Assembly (NCBI RefSeq): GCF_050379415.1
Contig: NZ_JBNRLS010000001.1
Span: forward strand, 620,001-684,000
DNA length: 64,000 nt
Source: Marinobacter sp050379415
GTDB lineage: Bacteria > Pseudomonadota > Gammaproteobacteria > Pseudomonadales > Oleiphilaceae
Direction of reading: 5' to 3'
A program made the position numbers and the translations under genes. Below the pieces are notes generated by a model. That model did no database searches, had not been told where the DNA came from, and saw nothing but the letters and a program-made list of their open reading frames with translations. Positions within the stretch are counted from its first letter, which is position 1; the number at the start of each line of letters is the position of its first letter. Positions 42,082-50,920 of this stretch are shown here, piece after piece.

Positions 42082-43290
42082 TCACTGATCGAGCAATTCG
42101 ATCCAGTGATTCACCTGCACCGGGGACTTGGTCTCCAGGTGCATCTGGCAGCCGATGTTGGCGGTGACGATGCGGTCCGGATTGTCCACGGTCAGGGCCT
42201 TGAGTTTGTTGTCCAGCAGCTTCTGGCTCAGCTCGGGCTGCAGCACCGAGTAGGTGCCCGCGGAGCCGCAGCACAGGTGCTTGTCCCTGGTTTGCGCCAG
42301 TTCGACACCGGCCTTGGCCAGCACCTGCTCCACCACCCCACTCTGCTTCATGGCGTGCTGCAGGGTGCAGGGGCAATGGAACGCCACCTTGCCCGGGCTC
42401 TGGTTGAGCTTGAGCTTTTCCAGGTCCTGCTTGAGCAGAAACGCGCCCAGATCAGTGCACAATTCGCTGACTTTCTTGGCCTTGGCGGCATAGACGGGAT
42501 CATCCTTCAGCAGGTGACCGTAGTCCTGCACCATGGCCCCACAACCGGAGGCAGTCATGATGATCGCCTCCGCGCCAGCCTCGATGGCAGGCCACCAGGC
42601 GTCGATGTTCTGGCGCATCCGCTCCAGGCCTTTCTCATGCTCGGACAGGTGGTAGTTCACCGCGCCGCAGCAGCCGGCTTCCGGCGCTTCGACCATGGTG
42701 ATACCCAGCTTGTCCAGCACACGGGCGGCAGCGGCGTTGGTGTTCGGCGTTGCCGACGGCTGAACACAGCCGGCCAGGGCCAGTACAACCCGGTTATGAC
42801 TGGCTGCGGGCCACGGGCTTGCGCTCTTGCGCGGCGGCACTTTGGTGCGCAGTTTCTCCGGAAGCACCGGGCGGAACACCTGCCCCATGCGCAGCAGCAG
42901 GCCGAACAGCTGCCGGTTCGGTAGTACCCGCGCCAGCCCCCAGCGCATCCACTTGTCCTTCGGCTCGCGGGGCACTTCCTTTTCGATCAGACCACGGCTG
43001 ATATCCACCAGTCGGCCATACTGAACGCCGGATGGACAGGTGGTCTCGCAACTGCGACAGGTCAGGCACCGATCGAGGTGATCCCGGGTTTTCTCCGTAA
43101 TTTCCTCACCTTCCAGGAACATCTTCATCAGATAGATCCGGCCACGGGGACCGTCACGCTCGTCGTTCAGTTCCTGGTAGGTCGGGCAGGTGGCAGTGCA
43201 GAAACCACAATGTACACAGGCCCTGAGAATGGACTCTGCCTCCTGCCCTTCGGGAGTATTGGCAAATTGTTGAACCAGATTCGTTTGCAT
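42082..43290 (-). CDS. glcF: Glycolate oxidase iron-sulfur subunit GlcF
   Basis: GlcF passes electrons from the flavin subunits to the membrane quinone pool. The 402-residue protein has two 4Fe-4S clusters near the N-terminus (CVHCGFCTATCP and CLTCRSCETTCP) and two CCG-type domains, seen as EAPEAGCCGAVNYHL and LCCGSAGTYSVLQPEL. It starts 2 nt after glcE and is the last gene of the TRAP-glcGDEF cluster. Confidence 0.97.
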   Translation of the reverse strand: MQTNLVQQFANTPEGQEAESILRACVHCGFCTATCPTYQELNDERDGPRGRIYLMKMFLEGEEITEKTRDHLDRCLTCRSCETTCPSGVQYGRLVDISRGLIEKEVPREPKDKWMRWGLARVLPNRQLFGLLLRMGQVFRPVLPEKLRTKVPPRKSASPWPAASHNRVVLALAGCVQPSATPNTNAAAARVLDKLGITMVEAPEAGCCGAVNYHLSEHEKGLERMRQNIDAWWPAIEAGAEAIIMTASGCGAMVQDYGHLLKDDPVYAAKAKKVSELCTDLGAFLLKQDLEKLKLNQSPGKVAFHCPCTLQHAMKQSGVVEQVLAKAGVELAQTRDKHLCCGSAGTYSVLQPELSQKLLDNKLKALTVDNPDRIVTANIGCQMHLETKSPVQVNHWIELLDQ

Positions 43291-43292
43291 AA

Positions 43293-44360
43293 TTACAACC
43301 AGCTATAGAGACGGCCGGGATTGAAGATGCCGTCGGGGTCGAACGAGTTCTTCACACGGCGCTGGATGGCTTTCAGCGCCTCGGGTTGGCTGTGCATGAC
43401 TTCGCCGGAGCGATCACCACCGCGGAACAGGCTCACCTGACCGCCGGCGGCCCTGGCCAGCGGCTCCAGGTCTCCCGGCGTCGCCTCGCCACGGAACCAG
43501 CGCTGGGAGCCGGCCCAATCGATGAACCAGTTGCCTTCAACCGTGGGGTTGGTCGCAGTGGAGTCGACGGAGAAACGCCAGAGCGGAACATCGTTGCCAG
43601 CGAAGAATTCGTGCTGCATGTCGCGCACTTGCTGCCAGAAGTCATCACCACCTTCCATGATCTCTCCGGACCATTTCTCGGCCGTTGCCTCGACAGCGGA
43701 CCGGGCACCAGAGAGGCGCAGGTAAACCTTGCCATCGACCCAGCAGGCACCGGTTATGGGCTTGGGCTCACCGGCCCGGCGGTTCATGTAGTCGATGACC
43801 TCTTCCAGGGCCATTTCTTCCACCAGTGTGGCGGTGGCAGCCGGCTTGGGCATCACCTTCATGCTGATTTCAGTAATGGCGCCGAGGGTACCCATGGCTC
43901 CGGCCTGCAGGCGGGAGACATCGTAGCCTGCCACGTTCTTCATGACCTGGCCGCCAAAGCGCATGTGTTCACCCTTGCCGTTCAGCAGGCGGATTCCCAG
44001 CACCTGGTCCCGGACCGAACCGGACCAGGGTCGGGCCGGACCGGAAAGATTGCACGCCAGGGTGCCGCCGATGGTGGAGGCATCACCGAACCGGGGCGGC
44101 TCGAAGTGCAGGCACTGCCCTTCCTCGGCCAGCGCTGCCTCGATGTCCTTTATCGGCGTGCCGGCGCGCACGGTCAGAACCAGTTCCACCGGGTGGTATT
44201 CCACGATACCGGTATGTTCGGCCAGGCTCAGGTTGCCGACCTCGGGGTCGGTGGCACGGCCCATGAATGCTTTGGTGCCGCCACCGACGATGTTGAGTTT
44301 TTGCCCGTTATTCCGGGCCTGGAGAACTTGTTCCTGTAATTGTTGGGTCATATCAGCCAT
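43293..44360 (-). CDS. glcE: Glycolate oxidase subunit GlcE
   Basis: GlcE is the second FAD-binding subunit of the glycolate oxidase. The 355-residue protein has a PCMH-type FAD domain with LNIVGGGTKAFMG, the RFGDASTIGGTLACNLSGPAR region and MKNVAGYDVSRLQAGAMGTLG, and ends with FDPDGIFNPGRLY, typical of FAD-linked oxidases. Its start overlaps the end of glcD by 8 nt, indicating translational coupling. Confidence 0.96.
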   Translation of the reverse strand: MADMTQQLQEQVLQARNNGQKLNIVGGGTKAFMGRATDPEVGNLSLAEHTGIVEYHPVELVLTVRAGTPIKDIEAALAEEGQCLHFEPPRFGDASTIGGTLACNLSGPARPWSGSVRDQVLGIRLLNGKGEHMRFGGQVMKNVAGYDVSRLQAGAMGTLGAITEISMKVMPKPAATATLVEEMALEEVIDYMNRRAGEPKPITGACWVDGKVYLRLSGARSAVEATAEKWSGEIMEGGDDFWQQVRDMQHEFFAGNDVPLWRFSVDSTATNPTVEGNWFIDWAGSQRWFRGEATPGDLEPLARAAGGQVSLFRGGDRSGEVMHSQPEALKAIQRRVKNSFDPDGIFNPGRLYSWL

Positions 44361-45825
44361 GGGCGGCGTCCGTCTGTTCGTGCTTGTGTTGCTTGTGTTC
44401 GATGGAGCGGTATTCCTGGCAGAACTTGAGGGTGGGAACCCCCTTGCCCGGATTCAGGATGCCGGTCGGATCAAAAGCGGCTTTGACGTCGTGGAACTGC
44501 TGCAGCTCCTCGTCGTTGAACTGCACCGCCATCTGTCGGATTTTCTCGACGCCGACACCATGCTCACCGGTAATACAGCCGCCCACTTCCACGCACAGGT
44601 TCAGGATCCGGCCACCGAATTCCTCGGTGGTCTCGAATTCCCCCGGCACGTTCGCATCAAACAGGATCAGCGGGTGCAGGTTGCCATCGCCAGCGTGGAA
44701 CACGTTCGCTACCCGCAGGCCGTATTCGTCGGACATTTTTTCCATTTCCAGCAGGACACGGGCGAGATGCCGGCGCGGAATGGTTCCGTCCATGCAGTAG
44801 TAGTCAGGAGAAATACGCCCGACCGCCGGGAAGGCAGACTTGCGGCCCTTCCACAACAAGGCCCTTTCCTCTTCGCTCTGGGAAGTCCGGATCGAGGTTG
44901 CCCCCAGCTTGCGGAACACTTCCTCGGCCTCGGCGATGTGTTCGTGCACCTCTTCTTCGGTGCCATCCACCTCGCATAACAGCAGCGCCTTGGCGTCACG
45001 AGGGTAACCGGCCTGGGCAAAGTCGTCAGCGGCGACGATCGCGTGGCTGTCCATCATCTCCAGGCCACCCGGGATGATGCCGTGGGAGATGATGCCTCCA
45101 ACGGCATCGCCACCCTTTTCCACGCTGTCGAAACCGGCCATGATCACCTGGGCCACCTCCGGCTTGGGCAACAGCTTGACCTTCACTTCCGTGACCACAC
45201 CCAGCAGACCTTCGGAACCGGTAATCAGTGCCAGCAGGTCCATACCGCAGCTATCCAGACCGTCACTGCCGATGGTGATCAGGTCACCCTCGGCGGTCAC
45301 CATCTCGACACTCAGGATGTTGTGAACGGTCAGGCCGTACTTGAGGCAGTGAACGCCCCCGGAGTTCTCCGCCACGTTGCCGCCGATAGTGCAGGCGATC
45401 TGGGACGAGGGATCCGGGCCGTAATAGAGGCCGTACTGGGCTGCCTCTTCACTGATGGCAAGGTTACGGACACCCGGCTGCAGCCTGGCCGTTCGACCGA
45501 GCGGATCAATCTTGATAATCCGGTTAAACTTGGCCAGCGAGAGCACCACCCCCTCCTTGTGCGGCATGGCACCGGCGCACAGGCCGGTTCCGGCACCGCG
45601 GGCAACCACCGGTACGTCGTTTTCATGGCAGATGCGCATCACGCGCTGAACCTGCTCCACGGTCTCCGGCAGCACCACGAGCATGGGCATCTCGCGATAC
45701 ATCGCAAGACCGTCGCACTCGTAGGGTTTCAGGGTTTCGTCATCGGTGATGACGTATTCCGGGTCAATGAATGACCGGAACTGCTCCGCCAGCTGCGCTT
45801 TGCTGGCTTTCGGCTTGGTATTCAT
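44353..45825 (-). CDS. glcD: Glycolate oxidase FAD subunit GlcD
   Basis: GlcD oxidises glycolate (and often D-lactate) to glyoxylate. The 490-residue protein has the PCMH FAD-binding core VPVVARGAGTGLCAGAMP and GPDPSSQIACTIGGNVAENSGG (given here in part), and the oxidase C-domain with VFHAGDGNLHPLILFD, ITGEHGVGVEK and FDPTGILNPGKGVP. The ATG at 45825 gives the family's length; an upstream in-frame start at 45861 is not needed. A GC-rich hairpin lies in the 94-nt gap to glcG. Confidence 0.96.
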   Translation of the reverse strand: MNTKPKASKAQLAEQFRSFIDPEYVITDDETLKPYECDGLAMYREMPMLVVLPETVEQVQRVMRICHENDVPVVARGAGTGLCAGAMPHKEGVVLSLAKFNRIIKIDPLGRTARLQPGVRNLAISEEAAQYGLYYGPDPSSQIACTIGGNVAENSGGVHCLKYGLTVHNILSVEMVTAEGDLITIGSDGLDSCGMDLLALITGSEGLLGVVTEVKVKLLPKPEVAQVIMAGFDSVEKGGDAVGGIISHGIIPGGLEMMDSHAIVAADDFAQAGYPRDAKALLLCEVDGTEEEVHEHIAEAEEVFRKLGATSIRTSQSEEERALLWKGRKSAFPAVGRISPDYYCMDGTIPRRHLARVLLEMEKMSDEYGLRVANVFHAGDGNLHPLILFDANVPGEFETTEEFGGRILNLCVEVGGCITGEHGVGVEKIRQMAVQFNDEELQQFHDVKAAFDPTGILNPGKGVPTLKFCQEYRSIEHKQHKHEQTDAAHG

Positions 45826-45876
45826 AACATTCTCTGATTCTGGGTATCGTCGAATCCGCACGAATGCAGATAACGT

Positions 45877-45901
45877 GGGCGGGCCTGTTGTTGGCCCGCC
45901 C
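45877..45901 (-). promoter_or_regulatory. Intercistronic hairpin between glcG and glcD
   Basis: A 9-bp stem (GGGCGGGCC/GGCCCGCCC) with a 7-nt loop and no U-tract. Likely adjusts mRNA stability between the two genes. Confidence 0.5.
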
Positions 45902-45919
45902 GTTCAGGTGAGACAGCGC

Positions 45920-46345
45920 TTACTTGCGTTTGGTTTCGAAATAGTCGATCCCGGCCTGGGCGCAGTCCATGTCCTGCTGTGGCGTGCCCGAGCTGAGACC
46001 GATACCGCCGACCACCTCACCGTTGACGATCACCGGCAGACCACCACCGACGGAGCTGATGCGCCCGCCGACTTCGGTGTGGATACCGAAAGCCAGACTG
46101 CCCGGCGTGTTCACCTTGTTGTAGTCGTGGGTTGCCTTCTTGGCCGCCGCTGCGGTGAACGCCTTATCCTGGGCAATGGTCACACTGGTGATCTTGCCGC
46201 CGTCCATGCGTTCGAATGCGACCAGGTTACCAGACTCGTCAACCACCGCGATGCACATGGGGACACCGATCTCGCGGGCCTTTTCTGCCGCGCCTTCGAT
46301 CAGGATCCGTGCGTCGGCAATATCCAGCCGATTGATCGTCAACAT
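45920..46345 (-). CDS. glcG: GlcG/HbpS family heme-binding protein
   Basis: The 141-residue protein has the GlcG/HbpS pattern: ARILIEGAAEKAREIGVPMCIAVVDESGNLVAFERMDG (in part) followed by ITIAQDKAFTAA-type helix residues, the GGRISSVGGGLPVIV strand and VVGGIGLSSGTPQQDMDCAQAGI. GlcG is encoded with glycolate oxidase in many bacteria; its function is unclear, with some relatives binding heme or cobalamin. Here it sits between the TRAP permease and glcD on the same strand. Confidence 0.92.
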   Translation of the reverse strand: MLTINRLDIADARILIEGAAEKAREIGVPMCIAVVDESGNLVAFERMDGGKITSVTIAQDKAFTAAAAKKATHDYNKVNTPGSLAFGIHTEVGGRISSVGGGLPVIVNGEVVGGIGLSSGTPQQDMDCAQAGIDYFETKRK

Positions 46346-46367
46346 ATCGTGTTACTCCTTGAATTGA

Positions 46368-47903
46368 TTAACCGTAAACCAGCCCTGGCAGCCAGGTAAC
46401 GATGCCGGGGATGAGAATACACATGAACAGTCCGAATGCCTGGATCGCCAGGAACACCAGGGACGATTTGAAGATCGTACCCATGGAAATTTCCGGCGGG
46501 CAGACGCCGCGAATGTAGAACAGTGCATAGCCAAACGGCGGACTGAGGAAGGACATCTGCATGTTGACCAGGTAGAGCACCCCGAACCAGAGCACCACGT
46601 CTTCACCGGCCACGGGCGGGAAGCCCAGCAGTCCCGGAAATTCCAGCGCTTCCACGATCGGGATGAAAATCGGGACTGCCAGCAGCAGGATACCTACCCA
46701 GTCAAGGAACATGCCGAGAACGACCAGCAGCACCATCAGCAGGAACAGGATGCCGTAGGCCGACAGACCGGTACCAAGGATGGCGTTGGTCACAAACTCC
46801 TGACCACCCTGCAGGATGTAGAAGCCAACAAAAACCGAGGCACCGAACATGATCCACAACACCATGGCGGAAGCCTTGGCGGTAGTCACGGAGGCCTCAC
46901 GCAGCCCGCCGATGGAGAACTTGCCGTGCATCATGGCCACGATGATCGCGCCGAAGGAACCGATACCGGCCGCTTCAACGGGTGTTGCGATACCACCAAA
47001 CAGGAGGCCGAGCACCAGGAACACCAGAATGAGCGGTGCGATCAGGTTTTTCAGCAGCACCAGCTTTTCCATCAGGGAAATACGCTCTTCCACCGGCACG
47101 GGCGGTCCCAGCTTGGGGTTGATCCAGCTACGGATCAGCACATAGGCAATGTAGAGCGAAGACAGCAGGAGACCCGGAACCACAGAGCCAAGATACAGTT
47201 CACCCACGGACTGCTGCGCCACAACGGCGTAGAGGATGGCCAGGATCGACGGCGGGATCAGGATCCCGAGAGTACCACCGGCCATGATCGAGCCGAGGGC
47301 GATCTTGTGGTCGTAGCCACGTTTGAGCATCGCCGGTAGGGCGATAATGCCCATAGTGACCACTGCGGCCCCGATAACGCCCACCATGGCCGCCAGGATG
47401 GTCGAAGCCAGAATGGTTGCTGTCGCCAGACCACCACTGAGGCCGCCCATCCATTTGTAGACCACGCTGAACATTTCCTCGATCAGGCCAGCACGCTCCA
47501 GCATGGAGGCCATGAATATGAACAGCGGTATCGCGGCCAGGTCGGAGTTGGTCATCATCGGGAAGATACGGCTCGGCACGATGTTGAGCATCAGCGAGTC
47601 GCCCACCAGATAGATGAACATGACCCCGAGGCCACCGGTCACGAACGCCAGCGGCAGCCCCATCATCAGGGCCACAGCCAGGGAACCGAACATCAGATAA
47701 GTCAAAGGCTCTATCTTGACGTCGGAAAGACTGCCCGACAGCTTGAACAGGAATTTCTCATCACTGAACGGGTCGTAGAAAAGAATGTTGATCATCTCAA
47801 CACAGATGATCAACGCCAGTGCCACAGTGGCGGCAATCATCAGCCAGGTGCTCAGCTTACCCAAGAGGTTGCTGCCCGGCGCGGTTGTTGTATTTGTGCT
47901 CAT
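46368..47903 (-). CDS. TRAP transporter large permease DctM, extended form
   Basis: The 511-residue DctM has the IT-superfamily core: FVTGGLGVMFIYLVG, AAIPLFIFMASMLERAGL, GVIGAAVVTMGIIALPAML and LGILIPPSILAILYAVVA. It is about 70-80 residues longer than standard DctM, because an extra N-terminal helix and loop (about 1-75) precede the core. Together with a long DctQ, this marks the mannitol/chloroaromatic-type TRAP group. It overlaps dctQ by 4 nt and is followed by glcG after 22 nt. Confidence 0.94.
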   Translation of the reverse strand: MSTNTTTAPGSNLLGKLSTWLMIAATVALALIICVEMINILFYDPFSDEKFLFKLSGSLSDVKIEPLTYLMFGSLAVALMMGLPLAFVTGGLGVMFIYLVGDSLMLNIVPSRIFPMMTNSDLAAIPLFIFMASMLERAGLIEEMFSVVYKWMGGLSGGLATATILASTILAAMVGVIGAAVVTMGIIALPAMLKRGYDHKIALGSIMAGGTLGILIPPSILAILYAVVAQQSVGELYLGSVVPGLLLSSLYIAYVLIRSWINPKLGPPVPVEERISLMEKLVLLKNLIAPLILVFLVLGLLFGGIATPVEAAGIGSFGAIIVAMMHGKFSIGGLREASVTTAKASAMVLWIMFGASVFVGFYILQGGQEFVTNAILGTGLSAYGILFLLMVLLVVLGMFLDWVGILLLAVPIFIPIVEALEFPGLLGFPPVAGEDVVLWFGVLYLVNMQMSFLSPPFGYALFYIRGVCPPEISMGTIFKSSLVFLAIQAFGLFMCILIPGIVTWLPGLVYG

Positions 47904-48604
47904 GCGGTGCGCTCCCGGCCAAGACGGACAAACAGGACGATATCCTTGATCAGCTTGGATATGCCTGAGAGTAAGAGAAGGAATGAACCCAGTACCATCA
48001 TGCCTTTCACCGGCCAGTACTGGATGCCCCAGGTCTCAACCGTGGTTTCATTCATGGAATAGGAGTTCTGGAAGAAGGTCCAGGAGGTAATCAGCAGGAC
48101 CAGGGCAAACATGAAGAAGAACATGGAGGTAAAGATATCCATGCCCACCCTGCCCCGTACCGGCAGCAGGTTGTACATCACATCAACCCGTACGTGCGCG
48201 CCGTGAAGCATGGCGAACGCTCCGGCCAGCAGGTACTGCATTCCCAGCAACAGGAAGCTGGATTCGTGCACCCAGATGGTCGGCATGTTGAAGATGTAGC
48301 GCATGACCACTTCAAAGAAATAGAACACGACGGCATTCACCGTCCAGAACGACACGAACAGACCGGATTTGTCGCAAATCCAGTCAACCACCCTGGTAAA
48401 CCAGTTGCCCTCGAACTGGAGATAGATCAGCGGGTCTTCCTCTTCCGCCTGCAGCTCACCCGGTGTCAATTCCGGTTCGGCAGTCTCGCCCCCATGGCCA
48501 CTACTCCATTTGTCCCAGGCCATCATGATCAGCGGCATGACCGCAAGCCAGCCCCAGTAGAACCAGTGCGGCAATACGAATCCGAAACCTTCAAGATCAG
48601 ACAT
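47900..48604 (-). CDS. TRAP transporter small permease DctQ, extended form
   Basis: The 234-residue protein has the usual four DctQ helices in the C-terminal part, with WVHESSFLLLGMQYLLAGAF and the GAHVRVDVMYNLLP motif typical of DctQ. An extra N-terminal helix (about 12-30) and an acidic linker (about 35-60, rich in Glu) precede it. Standard DctQ proteins have 160-180 residues. It follows dctP after a 101-nt gap with a hairpin and overlaps dctM by 4 nt. Confidence 0.92.
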   Translation of the reverse strand: MSDLEGFGFVLPHWFYWGWLAVMPLIMMAWDKWSSGHGGETAEPELTPGELQAEEEDPLIYLQFEGNWFTRVVDWICDKSGLFVSFWTVNAVVFYFFEVVMRYIFNMPTIWVHESSFLLLGMQYLLAGAFAMLHGAHVRVDVMYNLLPVRGRVGMDIFTSMFFFMFALVLLITSWTFFQNSYSMNETTVETWGIQYWPVKGMMVLGSFLLLLSGISKLIKDIVLFVRLGRERTA

Positions 48605-48629
48605 GTTATTGCATCCTCAGCCACAAAAC

Positions 48630-48674
48630 GGGGAAGGCGGAACGCCTCCATCGGAGCCGTCCCTGTCCTTCCCC
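48630..48674 (-). promoter_or_regulatory. Intercistronic hairpin between dctP and dctQ
   Basis: GGGGAAGG pairs with CCTTCCCC across a 29-nt loop that can itself fold. On the minus strand it is followed by GTTTT, a weak terminator-like signal, suited to making the binding protein in excess over the permease. Confidence 0.55.
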
Positions 48675-48705
48675 TTGTTTCTTTTTTTATTGGTTCAGAA
48701 AGGCA

Positions 48706-49842
48706 TTACCGGCCCGGTACACCTTCAAGATCAGACTCATCGATATACCCAACGGTATCGTTCATCATGTACTCGATCTGCATGTCGAAGATGGCACGGG
48801 CGTCCTCATCCTTGTTGGCCCACTTGTACCAGATCGGGATGGCTCTGCGACGCCACTCTTTCATATCCTCCTGGCTCAGTCGGGTCACGGTGTCACCCGC
48901 TTCCTTGAACTTCTTCATAGCCTCAACGTTGCGCTTCTGGATCGTCAGATAGTGCTTCTGGGAATAGATGCGCACTTCATCCTCAACCAATTGCTGAAGC
49001 TTCGGATCCAGGGCATTCCAGGCACGCATGTTGACGGTCAGGTCCATCAGATCCACCGGCTGGTAAATAGACATTACGCCGGGAGGTCCGAAGATGATGT
49101 AGTCGGTCACCTGGGAGAAGCCCAGTTCCCAGTTCACCGCCGGGCCCACGTAATCGGCTGCGTCGATGGTGCCCTTTTCCAGGGCCGGGAAGATGTCAGA
49201 ACCCGGCAGGCTCACGGTAGAAGCACCGAACGCCTGAAACACTTCAGAGACCATACCACCGGGAACCCGGAGCTTCAGGCCCTTGAGGTCTTCCAGACTG
49301 TTTACCGGAGTCTTGGAGTGAATGATATTTGCGTCGTGCTGGATCGGACCCACATAGAACAACCCGAACTTCTTGTAGATTTCCCGGGTCTTTTCCAGCA
49401 TGCCCATTGAGTAGAACATGGTGTCCCACTGGTGCGGCTGATCGGGGCCGCCTGGATAGGATGACAGGAAAACCGAAGCGGGAATCTTGCCGGACCAGTA
49501 CAGGGTGAACGGGTTCATGCCCTGAAGAACGCCATTACGAACAGAGTCGAACAGGGCGTTGTTGTCGGCGGCGACCGCCTTGGCAGGGAAACACTTGAAG
49601 ATCAGTTCACCATTGGACTTTTCTTCGATGCTGTTGCACCACTCTTCGAACAGGTCATAACCCACGGTACCGGCATCCCAGACGGACTGGATCTTCCAGG
49701 TGGTGGCGGCGTGGGCCTGTCCGGCACCCATCATCATCGCACCGGCAAAGGCGGCACCGACAGCGGCGGTCTTGAGGAAATTGCGGCGAGGTGGAGTCTC
49801 ACCGGTGTCACAGTTATTACGGATGTGCTTGTTCGAGGTCAT
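48706..49842 (-). CDS. TRAP transporter substrate-binding protein DctP, Tat-exported
   Basis: The 378-residue DctP-type protein has a twin-arginine signal (RRNFLK, cleavage near QAHA at about residue 45) and the DctP fold: TTWKIQSVWDAGTVGYDLFEEW, LKGLKLRVPGGMVSEVFQAFG (in part), and PALEKGTIDAADYVGP. Tat export suggests folding in the cytoplasm. As first gene of the cluster with glcGDEF, its predicted ligand is glycolate, lactate or another small 2-hydroxy acid (inference from context). CGGAG lies 8 nt before the ATG. The divergent glcC is 265 nt away. Confidence 0.92.
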   Translation of the reverse strand: MTSNKHIRNNCDTGETPPRRNFLKTAAVGAAFAGAMMMGAGQAHAATTWKIQSVWDAGTVGYDLFEEWCNSIEEKSNGELIFKCFPAKAVAADNNALFDSVRNGVLQGMNPFTLYWSGKIPASVFLSSYPGGPDQPHQWDTMFYSMGMLEKTREIYKKFGLFYVGPIQHDANIIHSKTPVNSLEDLKGLKLRVPGGMVSEVFQAFGASTVSLPGSDIFPALEKGTIDAADYVGPAVNWELGFSQVTDYIIFGPPGVMSIYQPVDLMDLTVNMRAWNALDPKLQQLVEDEVRIYSQKHYLTIQKRNVEAMKKFKEAGDTVTRLSQEDMKEWRRRAIPIWYKWANKDEDARAIFDMQIEYMMNDTVGYIDESDLEGVPGR

Positions 49843-49957
49843 CGAGACGTCTCCGTTAGCATTGTTTTTTTAGTCAGCGTCAGGTCTAACGCCGGCGCGC
49901 AGGCCGACATTACAAAGATATTCGTAGCCAAATCGCATTTAGTCCAGTGGGGACGCT

Positions 49958-49972
49958 ACTGGTCAGACCAGT
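49958..49972. promoter_or_regulatory. GlcC operator 1
   Basis: A perfect 15-bp palindrome centred on A, with core TGGTCAGACCA (49960-49970). It lies in the divergent region 116 nt upstream of dctP and 136 nt upstream of glcC. The TGGTxxxACCA form is typical of FadR-type GntR regulators. Confidence 0.7.
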
Positions 49973-50076
49973 TTTTCCTGTATGGTAAATGGACGAATTC
50001 CGCTCGATAAGCCATATTTTAGGGGCTTGGGAGCACATCGGTTGACGGACCAATCACGGACAATTACAAGACTAAC

Positions 50077-50087
50077 TGGTCAGACCA
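50077..50087. promoter_or_regulatory. GlcC operator 2
   Basis: A second exact copy of TGGTCAGACCA lies 20 nt before the glcC start codon, in its leader, suited to autorepression. The core is identical to operator 1, 117 bp away. Confidence 0.7.
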
Positions 50088-50107
50088 CGATTCACACAGG
50101 CAATCCA

Positions 50108-50884
50108 ATGGCTATTTCCCAGGAAATCTCATATCGGCTGGAGCGCCTCATCCTCGATGGCGGGCTGGCTCCGGGGCAAAAAATTCCATCCGAGCGGCAG
50201 CTTGCGGCGCGCCTCCGCGTGTCCCGGGCAATCATCCGTGAGGCATTGCACGAACTTCAGGGTCGGGGGGTTATCGAAACCCGGCACGGCAAAGGATCCT
50301 TTGTTGCCAGCCTGGTTCCGGAGACCGGCGAATTCGAAGAACAAAGTCCTTTGATGCAACTTTACGAGGGGCATCCACGCACTCTTTATGACTTGCTGGA
50401 AGTTCGGGAACAGCTTGAGGGACAGGCGGCATTTCTAGCGGCCCAACGCGCCACCAGTCTCGACCGGCACCGGATCACCAAGGCCTTCCGTGCGCTCGAA
50501 GATACCGACCCACTGAGTAACGCCAAGCCGGACCACGGTTTCCATCAGGCCATCGTGGAAGCCTCGCACAACCCGGTGTTGGTGCACCTTTTGAGCGGCT
50601 TGAAAAGCATGATGCTGTTGACCGTCCATGCGGCGGTTGCCAACCTCAATCCCCGGGAGGAGATGCGCAAGACCATCGTGCGGCAGCACCGACAGCTCTA
50701 TGATGCCATCATGAATTGCAAACCGGCGGCAGCCCAGAAGGTGGCATCCGCCCACGTGCGCTTTGTCAGCGACGCACTGAAAGATATGGAACAGCAGGGA
50801 AGCAAGGTGATCCGCGCCCAACTGATGCCGAACGGTCGCAATCCTGACCAATCAGGTATTGATTTCGGCCGTCACAGTCCGTAA
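50108..50884 (+). CDS. glcC: GntR/FadR-family regulator of the glycolate cluster
   Basis: The 258-residue protein has a winged-helix GntR domain (ISYRLERLILDGGLAPGQKIPSE, then QLAARLRVSRAIIREALHEL and a RHGKGSFV wing) and an FCD ligand domain (about 95-235). FCD domains bind carboxylic acids. Position divergent from dctP-glcF and the two operators suggest it is GlcC, an activator or repressor responding to glycolate or a relative. The ATG at 50108 is chosen because it starts the winged helix directly; the frame stays open 42 codons upstream through the operator region. It is only 36 nt before the ABC gene at 50921, so read-through is possible. Confidence 0.85.
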   Translation: MAISQEISYRLERLILDGGLAPGQKIPSERQLAARLRVSRAIIREALHELQGRGVIETRHGKGSFVASLVPETGEFEEQSPLMQLYEGHPRTLYDLLEVREQLEGQAAFLAAQRATSLDRHRITKAFRALEDTDPLSNAKPDHGFHQAIVEASHNPVLVHLLSGLKSMMLLTVHAAVANLNPREEMRKTIVRQHRQLYDAIMNCKPAAAQKVASAHVRFVSDALKDMEQQGSKVIRAQLMPNGRNPDQSGIDFGRHSP

Positions 50885-50920
50885 AACATGCGCCTTTGAA
50901 CTAAATCTCAGGAGTCACCC

